NCBI RefSeq assembly: GCF_027409185.1 | Contig: NC_084463.1 | Coordinates: 161,797,869-161,861,868, forward strand | Direction of reading: 5' to 3' | DNA: 64,000 nucleotides | DNA from: Cynocephalus volans | Lineage: Eukaryota; Chordata; Mammalia; Dermoptera; Cynocephalidae | In this document: in pieces, positions 28,958 through 40,101 of the stretch | How positions within the stretch are numbered: the stretch's first letter is position 1 | Layout of the letters: each line of letters begins with the position of its first letter | Position numbers and translations under genes: made by a program | The notes under the pieces: generated by a model | Database searches by the model: none | What the model was told of the DNA's origin: nothing | The model's input: the letters and a program-made list of their open reading frames with translations, nothing else

Positions 28958-29913
28958 AATTAGTGCTGGAGCCAGGTCACCCGCTGAGGTTTGAGAGGGA
29001 AGGGCTTGAGGGACTCCAGTGGATACTGATCTCTCCCTGCTTGTGCTCTCCCCTGGTTTAAGCACTTTGGGGCTCCCCTTGTCTCTCTTACAGGGGTTTT
29101 CTAAGGCCCTGGCAGAAACAGCAGGACTTTTCTTAGATCCAGGTTTCCAGAGATCCTCATTAGCAGTGTACTTAGCCTTTGTGGGAGACAGTCGTCTTCC
29201 CCCAAGTCTGTTTCCTGGATACTGGAGCCACCTGACAAGTGTCTGGGGGAAAAGGTAGCTCATCTTCTTGCCAGAGTAATGCAGAAGAGCATAATTGTAA
29301 TTAATGGGGTGGGGAGGAGAAATATTTTTTAAGCCATACATATATTACCTCGGGCAATTCTCACAACTTTTCAAGAGAGAAATTGTACAATTACAAAAGA
29401 AGAAACCGAAGTTCGGGAGCATGCCAACATTCAGAAGCTGAGCTGAAAATAGGGAGGCAGCAGAGGAGACGGGGAAGGAATGGACGTCGTGGGAGGAGGA
29501 AGACGCAGAGAGGGCGATGTTAAGAAAGCAGAAGAAGAGAGTGTATTTTGAGAAAGAGGATGTGGATGGCTCTTCCAGATGCCACCGGGAGGGCAAGTAA
29601 GATGAAAAGAGAGAAGTAACCTTTGGATTGAGCAACTTGTAGTAGGGCACCGGGGACCTCATTAAAAGCAGTGGGTTGAGGAGAGAATGGGAGAAATGTG
29701 GACAAGGAATTCAAGTTTTGCCATGAAGGAGAGTAGAGAAATGAAGTGATAACTGGAGGGGTGTGGGGCATCCAAAGAGTGTTTTTAAGATGGAGACACT
29801 AGAGCATGTTTCTGGGTTGAGGGATTGATGGGAATAGAAAGGGAGGTGTTGATGATTCAGGAGAGAAAGGGCAGACTTGCAGGAGCAAAGAGGTGAGAAG
29901 GTGAGGGGTCGTG
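28958..29913. other. Intergenic, no gene recognised
   Basis: Unique or very old sequence. The part from about 29400 to 29900 is purine-rich and looks like an old, unassigned interspersed repeat. The 160-aa and 105-aa open frames on the minus strand have no family resemblance or splice context. Confidence 0.4.
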
Positions 29914-30415
29914 TGTTAGTTATCTATTCCTGTGTAAAACATTACCACAAAATTAATGGTTTAAAGCAATGAGTATTGATTATATCAGTTTCTATGGGTC
30001 AGGAGTCCACGCATGGCTTAACTGTGTCCTCTGCAAGGCAGCATTCATAGTGTTGGAGGGCTGCAGTCTCATCGGAGGCTCAACTGGGGAAAGATCCACT
30101 TCCAAACTCATGTGCTGTTGGCAGCATTCAGTTCCTTGTGGGCTGCCAGACTGAGGGCCTCAGGTCCTTGACACATGGGCCTTCCCAACACTGCCACTTG
30201 ATTCCTCAAAGCCAGTAAGAGAAAGACAGGCTATTATAATCTTGTATAATATAATCAAATACACATAATCACATATATCGATTACCTCTGCTGTCTCCTA
30301 TTGGTTAGGAGCAAGTTACAGGTCCTGCCCACACTCCAGGGGAGGGGATTACCCAGGGGTGTGAATATTAGGAGGCAGGGGTCACAGGGGCCACCTCAGC
30401 ATCTGCCTGCCATAG
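29914..30415 (-). mobile_element. MaLR LTR fossil, MLT1-like
   Basis: Solo LTR of the ERVL-MaLR group on the minus strand. On the plus strand it opens 'tgttagttatctattcctgt' and ends near 'catctgcctgccata'. It is old and diverged, carries no internal genes and resembles the copy at 61676-62094. Confidence 0.7.
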
Positions 30416-30459
30416 GAATTCCCCAGAAGAGTACCCAGCACATGGAAATTTTAACAGCA

Positions 30460-30680
30460 GCAATAATAATAGCTAACACTTAATGCGCACTGACTCCAGT
30501 CTAGGCACTCAGAGTCCTCGGCATGTACATGTACTAGCCCATTTAACCCCATACAACCCATGAGATAGGTATGATGCAGAGGAGGAAACCGAAGCAAAAA
30601 GAGATTCAGTAACTTGCCCAAGTAGCAAAAATGGTAAATGATGGAAGCTAGTTTGAATCCAGTTCCAATACTCATAAAGA
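30460..30680 (-). mobile_element. MIR-like SINE
   Basis: Reverse MIR-type sequence: 'ccatgagataggtatgatgc', 'gaggaaaccgaagc', 'aacttgcccaagta' and 'tttgaatccag'. Confidence 0.65.
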
Positions 30681-30948
30681 TTCTGTCTCTCAAACTGGCC
30701 TCTGCAGACATCCTGGGGTATACAAAGGCATGCCATTGAAAGCCAGAGGATAAATAGAGCACTGTTCCTCCGAGCACACTCAATGGACTAAATAGATCAG
30801 TCACCCAGTCACCCAGGGGTAGTTGACAATGCATGGTCCTGGCTTTTGCCTCGGTAGGTCAAGGTAAGGAACTTGGAATATGCCAGTGAATCTTAAGAAC
30901 ACTTATGTTTGAAAAGTATGCCATTATACATCAATTTTTACACAAGGT

Positions 30949-31191
30949 GGAGTGCCAGCTAGCTCTGTTGGTAGAGCATGACAGTCTTACATGGTCTGAA
31001 ATTTACTTTTCATTAATTAATTAATTTTTTTTTTTAAAGATGACCAGTAAGGGGATCTTAACCCTTGACTCGGTGTTGTCAGCACCACGCTCACCCAGTG
31101 AGCTAACCGGCCATCCCTATATGGGATCTGAACCCGTGGCCTTGGTGTTATTAGCACCATAGTCTCCCGAGTGAGCCACGGGCTGGCCCCT
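30949..31191 (-). mobile_element. SINE dimer next to a partial SINE monomer
   Basis: A minus-strand dimer (31022-31191) with a T-rich head follows a damaged plus-strand monomer piece (about 30949-31000, 'gccagctagctctgttggta'). The two face opposite directions. Confidence 0.8.
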
Positions 31192-31632
31192 TAATTTATT
31201 TTTTATTAGAACACATCCCCAAAATATTTGGGGTGGTGTGCAAAATTTGCAGCCCTTCTTATAGGACCTTAGATTTCAATAAAATGGTAGTTGCTTGTGA
31301 CTCATCCCAGGTCTCAGGTAAGGGGTTGATTTCACCCTCTTCTGCCACTAGAATTTGAGAAAGTCTGCACCATTTACACTGAGATAAATGCAGCTCATGA
31401 ATGAAAACAGCTAAGAGGTGAACCAACACCTCAGTCACAGCCGGATGTAACCGACCTTTCTAGGACAAGATAAGACAAACAGCAGGGTTTTCACTTCTGC
31501 AAGTATTCACCTGATTTGTGCAAGTTCCAGGTAACAACTGTATGGTCTGAATCCATTCCAGACCCCTCTGCATGTACCTCCTGCCCTTCAGAAATGGCAG
31601 ACAACTTATAGGAATTTTACTCAGTAAGTGAG

Positions 31633-32041
31633 TCTATTAGTCTGTTTCTGTTGCTTAGAACAGAATACACCAAGCTGGGTAATTTATAAAGGACTGAAAT
31701 TTATTTCTTACAGTATTGGAGGTTTGGAAATCCAAAGTCCGGCGGGCACATCTAGTGAGGGTCCTTCTGGGTGGTGACTCTCTACAGCAATTCAGGGTGT
31801 CACATGGTGAGAATGGCCTGAGCAAGAGAGCTGACCTTCTCACTTGCCCTCCTCTTAAAGCCATGAACCATGCCATGACTCCATGAATGAATCAGTCCAT
31901 TCACAAGGGCACAGTCCTCACAATCTAATCACCTCTTAAAGGCCCCACCTTTCAACACCGTAATCAGATTTCCCATCCTCAGCACTATTACAGTGAGGGT
32001 CAGGCTTCAATGAGTTTTAGGGGGACATTCAATCCACAGCA
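31633..32041 (-). mobile_element. MaLR LTR fossil, MST/MLT1-like
   Basis: Minus-strand solo LTR. On the plus strand it begins 'attagtctgtttctgttgct' and 'gggtaatttataaa', which mirror the MaLR 3' end, and it stops near 'caatccacagca'. No internal region is present. Confidence 0.75.
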
Positions 32042-32135
32042 GTCAGATGCTTCTAAGCCTTGGCTCCCCAGAATGACAGAAGTCTTTTTCTGAGAGGAGA
32101 TGGGAGGTAGTGAGGAGGGATTAGAAAAGTGGGCA

Positions 32136-32262
32136 AAATCACAGATTTTAGAGTCAGACTGACCCAGGTTCTAATTCTGGTTCTGCCACTTTAGATTGCC
32201 TTTGTGACTGTGAGCAATTACTTTAGCTCTTTGAGCCTTTTTGTAGAAACAGGAACAGGGTA
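32136..32262 (+). mobile_element. MIR-like SINE
   Basis: 'ttttagagtcagactgaccc', 'ttctgccactt' and 'gtgactgtgagcaatt' are MIR core features on the plus strand. Confidence 0.7.
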
Positions 32263-32521
32263 GAAATGTATGTCATTTATTACATCAGTTCTAACTTTCT
32301 AGGAAAAAACCACTCTCACAGGAAGTGCTAAAGGAAGGATGTGAGAGGTCTCCGAGAGGGCCCACAAAGAAGAGGTGGCCAGTAGAGCACAGCTTCGTCG
32401 GCTGTGCTTTGACATACACCAGAGGTCCTAAAGAGAGATCCACTGTCCCTGGAAATCTGGATTTGGAAATTTGTGGAGGCATTTCTGGTTATCACATTGA
32501 TTGGGGCCCTTCTGATCTTTA

Positions 32522-32620
32522 GCAGATGGAGCCAGGGATGCTAAACATCCTTCAATGTTTGGCACAGTCCCCATAATAGAGGATTGTTCCATGTCCTGCA
32601 CGACTTTCTAATGTCCCACT
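32522..32620. mobile_element. MER5A-like hAT relic
   Basis: 'ccagggatgctaaacatcct' and the following 'cacagtccccataataga' resemble the right half of MER5A. It is a short fragment. Confidence 0.55.
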
Positions 32621-33480
32621 GGGTATTTACTTAAGTGGAAGACCTGTTTGTCATTATCTGAGCTGAGAACCCTAACTTTGTTATACATGTAAACATAAAA
32701 TATTATGTGCACAGTTTTAGTATATACAGTACTGAATTTCCCAGGAATGCTACTGAAGTATAAATCAAAGGAAGAATTTTCCCTGTATGAGTTCAGATCT
32801 TTATGAAGGGTTATTTGCCATTTCAGAAGATCATGTTTCTGAAGGCAGCGCACCTGTATCAGTCTGTACTGGGAACAGTCTCGGTTCACAGTGATCATTT
32901 CATTATGTGTTCTAGTGTGATCCTGATTGAGCATGTGCATGCGGAAATTCAGATTTCTTTAGCATAAATTACTTTCATTTTCCTTGATTTTTAAAATTAT
33001 ATGGTTAGGTAGGATATTATCTATTAATTTCATTTTGTTCATTCAACAAATATTGACCATGTGCATACTACATATCAGGCACAATCTAGATGTTGGGGAT
33101 GTAAAGAGGGCATTGTCAAATATTTATTGCTAAAGGGCCTTGTTGGATCTGAAACAGCTGGGATCCACTGTTAGGCTGATCTGGGCTCCTAAGTCCACCA
33201 CCATTTGTTGTGACCTGGGACACATTTCTCACCTCTCTGAGCCTCAGTTTCCTATAGGGATGTGGGTAGATTACACGGGATCGTGTGGATACAGTGCCCA
33301 CCCCTCGTGTATGCTCACTGAATGCTAGTTGTCAACACTATACCGATTCCTTTATGGCACAAGTACAATAACACCCTTTTATTTTTCTTAAATAATTCTT
33401 CCAACTTCATTGCCTAGCTACATCTTTCTTATGAGGCTCCTCGTCTCCCTACCACCTCTAAGTTTTCCGGAACCTGCAGT
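32621..33480. other. Intergenic, no gene recognised
   Basis: AT-rich sequence with short unrelated open frames. The stretch 33030-33110 ('ttcaacaaatattgaccatg') looks like a worn mammalian repeat. Nothing else is identifiable. Confidence 0.35.
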
Positions 33481-33489
33481 GATTTATTT

Positions 33490-33770
33490 GCTCTGAACGA
33501 GCAGGAGAGGAGGGAGCCGGTGTCTGAGGGTGTCCCCACCTCCTTTCCCCACCATCAGAGCAACTGGTCGGTCTGCGGTCCGCTGCTGTTGTGACTTCGC
33601 ATTGACACACGGTGGCGCTGTTGAGGCTCGGTCCCGCGCATCCCGGGGTGTCGGCAGCCCTGGAAGAAGTTGAGGGGCTGGCTCTGGGCGCACCTTCACC
33701 TCCCGTGCAGCCGCTGCCCTCCCAAGCACAACCTGGGTCAGGGAGGCAAGGCCAGAGAAGAGTCCAGCAT
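33490..33770. other. Small GC-rich island in a repeat-rich gap
   Basis: A local rise in G+C and CpG ('gaggctcggtcccgcgcatc') between AT-rich repeats. No coding exon is recognisable. It includes 'cacggtggcgctgtt' near 33607. It could be an old promoter or a distal regulatory element. Confidence 0.35.
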
Positions 33771-33809
33771 CACTGGATGAAAATCGGCCTTAATCTACAT
33801 CCCCTACAT

Positions 33810-35600
33810 GCAGCCAAAAATTAAAACAGAGACATCTGGCCTGTGCGCTTCACACCACCTACTAGACATCAACCTCTGGATCTCAAACTTGGCCAAAACT
33901 GCATATTATCTTCCCACCCCACTTCAGGAATCTCCCATCACAGCATATGGCATCACTATCCCTCCCGTCGTTCAGTCCAGAGACCTGAAGTGTCCTTGCT
34001 CCTTCCCTTTCTCCATGCCCATCTCTAACCCTCTTCCAGTGCTCCGTATCCCACCTCCCAATAGTTCCCAAGTCCGCCCACTTCCTTCCATTCCCACAGC
34101 CACTGCTCATGGCCAAGCCACCATCACTGCTTGCCCAGGTGGATCCACTCCCGCCTCCAATAATGTACTCTCCATGCAGCAGTTTAGAGGCGCCTCCTTA
34201 AAAGTAAACTGGAACAGGTGTGAGCAGTGATGTGCAGACCAGATCCCCCCTTGAGCAGTGGACTTGGTGTCCACCTACTGGGAGTGCTGTCAGCTCCTAG
34301 GGGATCGCCTTAGCTGAATAGTCACACCCCCTTCCCCCATTTTTTTTTAAAAGAACCTGCATCTAGTGATGAGTCTGAAGGGTCATGGTTTCAGAACTCC
34401 CTATAAGGTCATAGGAGGCGTCCATAATACTGCATGACCGCTCAACTTCTCCCCTGCACTGTCTCGCTTCCTTCCCTTCTCCAGGTATTGATCTGAAGAG
34501 CCCTCCCTGACAGACCTCCTGCCCGCTAATCTCCATCTCAGGGTCTGCCTCCCCAGGAGCCCAACCCATGACAGATCATGGCCCTCCCTGCACTTAGAAT
34601 AAAATACATACTGCACACCACGGCATGTAAGGCTGGGCGTGATCTGTATATTGTTGAGTTAGGGCTCACAGACCCTTCAAACCCTTTGTACAGACTGGGT
34701 CACAGACCCCTCATATACAGACTATGTCACAGACCTCTCATATGCCAAGCAGGGTCACTAGACCCTTCACATGTCCGGCTGGGTCACCAGATTCCTCACA
34801 TACAGGTCCACAAGCTAGGTAATTAGGAAAGACCCTGGGATCCGTTGGCAGAGGACACAAGCTCAGTCCTCAGCTTCCTCAGCAGCAGCAGCAGCTTACA
34901 GATCCAGCAGCAGTGGCCTCTCGAGGCATCCTGGGGGCCCTGGCAGCAACCAGTAGCATCCTCCCCATGGCCCCCCCAGGGACATCCCAGGGGCAGGGAC
35001 GCTGGATCAGAGCCATTTTCCTTTATGCTCAAGTCTGATAACCCAGGACACCTGGGTGCCCACGTGCATCCACAGACAGTACCCAAGGAACAACTGGGCG
35101 CATGTGCACAGTTACATATTTACATCAAATGCTCAGCAAGATTCCAAACATCCAAGGGAGTCCTGGCCATTTTCCTATATTTTCCCCACAATCTGGCTCA
35201 TGCCTTCCCATTTGAACTCATCTCATGCCTGGCTCACCACCTCTCACTACGCCTCTGCCAAAGTGACACCCTTTCTGTTGACAAGCTCAGCGCTTCCCTG
35301 TCACAGGTCCTTTGTGCTGGCTGTTCCCTCTGCCTATAGAGATCTCTTCTGCTCTGTAAAGGTCAGGTTCCTTCTTAGCCTTCCAGTCTCGGCTTAATGT
35401 TATAGGACCACCTCATCTAAAGGAGCCCCCTCTCCCTACCTCAGAGCACTTTATACCTTTCAGCATATTTTGCTTGTTTCCTTATGTTGCTTATTTCCCA
35501 CTGGACTGTAATTTTCTGAGAGTGGAGACCTTGACTGTCTTATTCTCCTCTGTTTCTATCCCCCCTATGGGAACACTGCCTGCCCTTAAGACCATTTTCT
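33810..35600 (+). mobile_element. L2 LINE, split by an LTR
   Basis: Diverged L2 blocks at about 33810-34210, 34560-34641 and 35191-35600. The last two are colinear: 'agaataaaatacatactgca' ... 'gcgtgatct' continues after the LTR as 'atctggctcatgcc'. The end shows 'ctggactgtaattttctgag'. The LTR fossil at 34646-35190 is therefore the younger insertion. Confidence 0.7.
34646..35190 (-). mobile_element. Solo LTR fossil, family X (ERV1-like by 4-bp flanks)
   Basis: About 545 bp on the minus strand, with a TG-type 5' end (TGTGGGGAAAA) and a CAATATAC-type 3' end. ATCT occurs directly on both sides (34642-34645 and 35191-35194), a likely 4-bp target duplication. A TATA-like 'gcataaagg' lies mid-LTR. 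It carries no genes. Related LTRs lie at 35989-36938. I cannot name the repeat family. Confidence 0.7.
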
Positions 35601-35988
35601 CCAGCAGGTACCATAGGCCTCTGAGCTTTCCGGGCCTGTGAAAATGTTGGAGAATGGAAAAAAGAATTTTTATTGACCTCAAATATTTTTTAAAAAGGAA
35701 ACTGCTATGTATTTAATCGAATGCCTCTAGAAGAAAGTCATTTTATTGATGTTATTATTAAATTTAATGTTCATAAATATTTTGGTACAACTTAAACGGA
35801 TTTGTAGGTTAGAATTTCTCAGCCCAAGACCATCTGGAGGATATACTGGAATGAGCAGGACTGAAGCCATGTTGGGACCTAAAACTGCATGGGCTCAAAA
35901 AGACTTTAAAAGAATACAGGTTTTTTTTCTTGGCATGCATTGCTCTGAGTTCCTTCTTTTCTTATGGTATTGATATTTTGAACCTTGG

Positions 35989-36938
35989 TGTGGGGCAAGT
36001 TAAGATAAATGGTCAGGGTCTCTCAGCAGTTCAGAGTCTTGCCGAGCATTTGATGTAAAGATGCACGTGTGCCCAGGTCTTCCTTGACTGTCATCTAATG
36101 CAATTGCGCATGTGCACCCAGGTATTCCTGGGTTGTCTGACTCACACCCAGGTGTCCTGAGTTACCAGACTTAAGTATAAAGGACAAGCAGCTCTGATCC
36201 AGTGTCCCCCGCCCCCTAGGATGCCTCTGGGGGGCCATATGGAAACAGCCACTAGTGCCGAATCTGCTGCCTTTGCTGAGAAAGCTGAGGACTGAGCTCA
36301 TGTTGTCGGCCAATGGCTCCCAGGATCTTTCCCAATTATGTAGCATGGACCTGCATGTGAGGGGTCTGGTGACCCAGTCTGCACAACAGGTTTGAAGGGT
36401 CTGTGAACCCTAACCCAGCAATATACTTGGTTATGGAGCAAGACAACTGCAAAGCTACAGCAATAGTATTGCTAAGACTACGCCAATTGTCGGGTTACAG
36501 CAATAACTACACTAAAACCAAAACGTTTCATTATTTTAGTTATACTGTTTCCTTTGTATTGTCAGGACTAGAGCTCAGACACTTCAAACCCATTGTACAG
36601 ACTGGGTCACCAGACCCCTCACATGCCAGGCTGGGTCATAGACCCCTCATCTGCAGGTCCACACTAGGTAATTGCGAAAGATCCCAGATTCGTTGGCAGA
36701 TGACATGAGCTCAGCCCACAGCAGCAGCAACTTACAGCAACCTCCGGCGGCGGCCCCACTGTGGATCAGAGCCACTCAGTTCTTTATACGTAAGTCCATA
36801 ACCCAGCACACCTGGGTGCACATGCGCAATTATATTAGACAATAACCAAGGAACACCTGGGTGCACATGCATATTTATATCAAATGCTCAGCAAGATTCT
36901 GAACATCTGAGGGGCCCTGACCATTTTCCCTACAACAT
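35989..36938. mobile_element. Two family X LTRs in inverted orientation
   Basis: 35989-36426 is family X on the plus strand and about 36557-36938 is family X on the minus strand. About 130 bp of non-LTR sequence lies between them. The outer ends mirror each other ('aatggtcaggg...' and '...ccctgaccatt'). The unit interrupts the family Y LTR. An inverted pair is not the normal arrangement of a provirus. It is a fossil without open genes. Confidence 0.7.
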
Positions 36939-37217
36939 TATTTACATAAATGTACAGTTGTTTTCCAGCCAGCCTAGAGCTGCAGACTTGCACATACTAT
37001 CCGGACCCTGGAAAACAAAGAAAACATCAGCAAAGCTATACTGATTCCACCCCTCCAGCAGGACCATGAGATAACAGCAAGGATGGGAACAGAAGCCAGA
37101 CTGAGTAAGCCTTGGGGAGACCTTGCATGGAGCCCCCATGACTGACATCCCCCTCTTCCCTGCTTTTCATTTTCTATGTTCCATTCCCTCAACCCCCTCT
37201 TTAAAAACCCCTCAGTA

Positions 37218-37365
37218 GGGCCGGCCCGTGGCTCACTCGGGAGAGTGCGGTGCTAATAACACCAAGGCCCCGGGTTCGGATCCCATATACGGATGGCCGG
37301 TTCGCTCACTGGGTGAGCGTGGTGCTGACCACACCAAGTCAAGGGTTAAGATCCCCTTACCGGTC

Positions 37366-37396
<31 letters not shown>

Positions 37397-37397
37397 C
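37218..37397 (+). mobile_element. tRNA-Ile-like SINE, tandem dimer
   Basis: Full dimer: 'gggccggcccgtggctcact' opens it, the second unit starts at 'gatggccggttcgctcactg', and 'ccccttaccggtcatctt' plus an A tail close it. It looks fresh and little diverged. Confidence 0.93.
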
Positions 37398-37499
37398 CTC
37401 AGTAAATCTGAGTCTTTCAGATGCCTTTAGTCTGGCCTTTCTCTTTCAGGTTTACCAGAGAGATGGGCAGCCAGACCTGTGACTGGTAACAGATACAGG

Positions 37500-38240
37500 A
37501 TGATTGCTTAAAAATCACAGCAAATCATAATTTAAATGAGTTAACATGAAGTCAGATAATTTCAGAAGCAAAATTATAAACTTATTGCAAAAAAGGATTG
37601 CAGCAACATATTTCCATTTGGTCAGGTGTGGTAAGATTGGGGCACCAAAAGTTTGAGGGACTTAAGGCCAACAAGGGTCAAAAAATGGCCCTGTGAGGCC
37701 CCTAATTGACTTGGCCTACTATTTGTTGGATAGATGGATGAATGGGTGGGTGGATGGAAGAATGCAGATTCTGGGTCCCAGACTTCATTCTTGGAGTGGA
37801 ATTTATCTCAGGGGCTGTCCTTCAGCCTTGGGCATGCAGCTCCATTCCACCTCCAGGTCTTACTGCTAAATCATGAGGTCAAGGGTTAAGGTCCTGACCT
37901 TCCCCTCACCCACCCCCAATGGCCCCAGGGCCTCATGTATAAATTGATCCCCATTCTCACTGCTTTGTGTGCCAAGATCTCAGGCTACAGCAGCTTAGGA
38001 GAGTTCTAAAAGGTTCTTGTTACACCCTAATCCCAGGATGACCTGCAACTCACCTCACCTTTACATAACTTAGAGATGTCATTCTACAAGAACAGTAATA
38101 AAGCAGTGCTAACTCCTGCCCAGTGCTAAACCCTTCAGGAATTATCTTTTAACTTAAAAAGACCATTACAGGTGGTCTGAAGCCTTCAGGTCTAGAAGTA
38201 GGAGAGGCTGACATTTCAACAACTCCTTCAATGAAGCCCA
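37500..38240. other. Intergenic, microsatellite, no gene recognised
   Basis: Unassigned sequence with a (TGGA/TGGG)n microsatellite at about 37728-37760. No open frame of note. Confidence 0.4.
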
Positions 38241-38241
38241 T

Positions 38242-38413
38242 TTATTTATTTATTTTAAAAGATGACCGGTAAGGGGATCTTAACCCTTGACTTGGGGTTG
38301 TCAGCACCACACTCAGCCAGTGAGCAAACCGGCCATCCCTATACGGGATCCAAACCCGTGGCCTTGGTGTTATCAGCACCACACTCTCCTGAGTGAGCCA
38401 CGGGCCAGCCCAA
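38242..38413 (-). mobile_element. tRNA-Ile-like SINE, tandem dimer
   Basis: Reverse dimer from 'tttatttatttattttaaaa' to 'gagccacgggccagccc'. 'aatgaagcccatttaa' flanks it on the right and 'aatgaagcccatttatt' on the left, a clear target-site duplication. Confidence 0.92.
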
Positions 38414-38427
38414 TGAAGCCCATTTAA

Positions 38428-39053
38428 ATCTTTGCCTTACACACCACACCAGTGCCTTGGGGCCTGGGGCTGCTTGGGGACCCAAGGTATGGAGTCGGGG
38501 ACCGGACCCCCCTCCCACAACCAGGCACACTGCTAGCATCAAGTAGCATGCCAAAAACAGCACCTCCATGTGGGTGGCCCACCACAGCCACCACAATAAC
38601 CACAGCTGCTGTGAAAGTGGAGAGATGCCACAACCACCACACAGATGGTCCACCAGCCACTGCAGTGCATTGACACAAGGAGAGTCACCAGCAGAGATAA
38701 AGAAAAGAAGAGGACATCTCTCTCCACAAAGCCCATTCCAGAGTGATAGAAGAAGTATCTGCTCTATGATAATATTGGGGGACCTGATCACACCTCTCAG
38801 CATTGGACAGATCATCTGATAGGCAACAAATCAACAGAGGAACCATTACTCTTTCAGAAGGAGAGAAGAAATCTAGGGTAATTAGAAGGGAGAGGGAAAG
38901 GGGGATGAGGAGAGATTGGACAAGGGGCATAAAGAAAAAGTTCGATTTGTAACAATATATATGCCAGTAGTATTGATTTAATCAACATCTCAACGTTAAA
39001 CCCCAAAATATGTATAATCAATTTTGATTCAATAAAAATTAAGAAAAAAACCT
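38428..39053 (+). mobile_element. L1-derived composite element, copy 1 (5'-truncated)
   Basis: In order: one G/C-rich VNTR-type unit (to about 38560), a 5'UTR-like block containing 'gagagtcaccagcagagata', a short block matching L1 ORF2 ('atattgggggacctgatcac', near 38771), then an L1-type 3'UTR with a purine tract (38860-38935) and an A-rich end. ORF1 and nearly all of ORF2 are absent. The block order matches the copy at 47160-48806, on the opposite strand. Confidence 0.65.
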
Positions 39054-39223
39054 CTGCCTTAAGCAGTGGGCAAGCTATTTGGGTGTTTGGTCAGATGAGG
39101 TATAGCGATTTAAAACCTGAAACTAGACCCAAACCTGGGCTGATACCACCATAGTGGGGTGGGGGTGGGGGTGGGGAGCAAGTGGGAACAGCTGCGATGC
39201 AAGAGCTGCAAGAACTCTCAGCT

Positions 39224-39325
39224 GGGGGCTGGCTGGTTGGCTCAGCTGGTTACAGCGCAGTGTTGTAACACCAAGGTCCAGGATTTGGATCCCTGTACCA
39301 GCCAGCCGCCAAGAACAAAAAGAGA
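39224..39325 (+). mobile_element. tRNA-Ile-like SINE, monomer
   Basis: 'gctggctggttggctcagct' box A region and 'ggatttggatccctgtacca', with a short A-rich tail. Confidence 0.88.
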
Positions 39326-39556
39326 AATCTCAGTTTGTCTGAGGATACTGAGTGGCCTGTGGCGGGAACTGGTCACAGGCCAGGTTGCAGGCATCCGAAG
39401 GTGATGTGGGGCACAGGGGTCAGTGGCTACAGATCCTGCGTGATGGTAGTCAGAGTCAGCAGCTGGCAAGGCCCCCTCACCTGGCCCCCATCTGCTGGGG
39501 ATTAGCACAGAGCACACCCCCCAAGTTCTGGTCCGGAGCGTCGGGAGCAGGGTTCC

Positions 39557-40101
39557 TGTAGTGGATTGAATTGTGTCCCTCCGAAACTCACGGAAGCTTG
39601 AATTGTGTCCCCCAAGTTTTATGTACTAGAAACTTGGCCCCTGCTGTGACTGTTAAGAGGGTGGGAAATCCTAATACGGTAATTGAAAGGTGGAGCCTTG
39701 GGCTGGCCTGTGGCTCACTCAGAAGAGTGTGGTGCTGATAACACCAAGTCAAGGGTTAAGATCCCCTTACTGGTCATCTTTTAAAAAAAAAAAAAGAAAG
39801 ATGGAGCCTTGAAGAGGGGATTAGATTGTAGGACCTTGATGTAGTGAATGGATTAAAAATAGTGTCCAGGGGCGTGGTTCTGAGGGCTTTAAAAGGACAG
39901 GAGAGTCTGTCTCTCTCTCGCTCTCTCTGCTTCCACCATCTTGCAGTGTGAGACCCCTGGGTCACTGTCACCAACACCAGATGTGGTCCTTGGACTTTGG
40001 AATTCCCAGCCACAGAAACTGTAAGAAATAAATTTCATTTTTCTTTATAAATCACCCAGTTCCAAGTATTTTGTTATAAGCAACAAAAATGAACTAATTC
40101 A
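39557..40101 (+). mobile_element. MaLR LTR fossil with SINE inside
   Basis: Plus-strand ERVL-MaLR solo LTR. It starts 'tggattgaattgtgtccctc' and ends 'aatcacccagttccaag' ... 'gaactaattca'. It has an AATAAA-type 3' region near 40027. A SINE lies at 39699-39798. It shares the subfamily-like phrase 'gttaagagggtgggaaatcc' with the copy at 51306-51730. Confidence 0.8.
39699..39798 (+). mobile_element. SINE, recombinant single unit
   Basis: The left end matches the first unit of the dimer ('ggctggcctgtggctcactc') and the right end matches the second unit ('aagtcaagggttaagatccc'), with the middle missing. 43083-43183 shows the same structure. Confidence 0.85.

Larger units (their letters stand above)
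35847..37491 (+). mobile_element. LTR fossil, family Y, split by inverted LTR pair and SINE
   Basis: Two blocks, 35847-35988 and 36939-37491, match the copy at 49338-49940 in order. Shared stretches include 'gagcaggactgaagccatgt', 'ttgttttccagccag' and 'ccattccctcaaccccctct'. An inverted pair of family X LTRs separates the blocks, and a SINE lies at 37218-37397. The nesting order is Y oldest, then X. It carries no coding content. Confidence 0.7.

Noticed and set aside
37726-37762. Possible CRISPR-like or structured repeat
   Set aside because: It is a plain TGGA/TGGG microsatellite in a mammalian genome.
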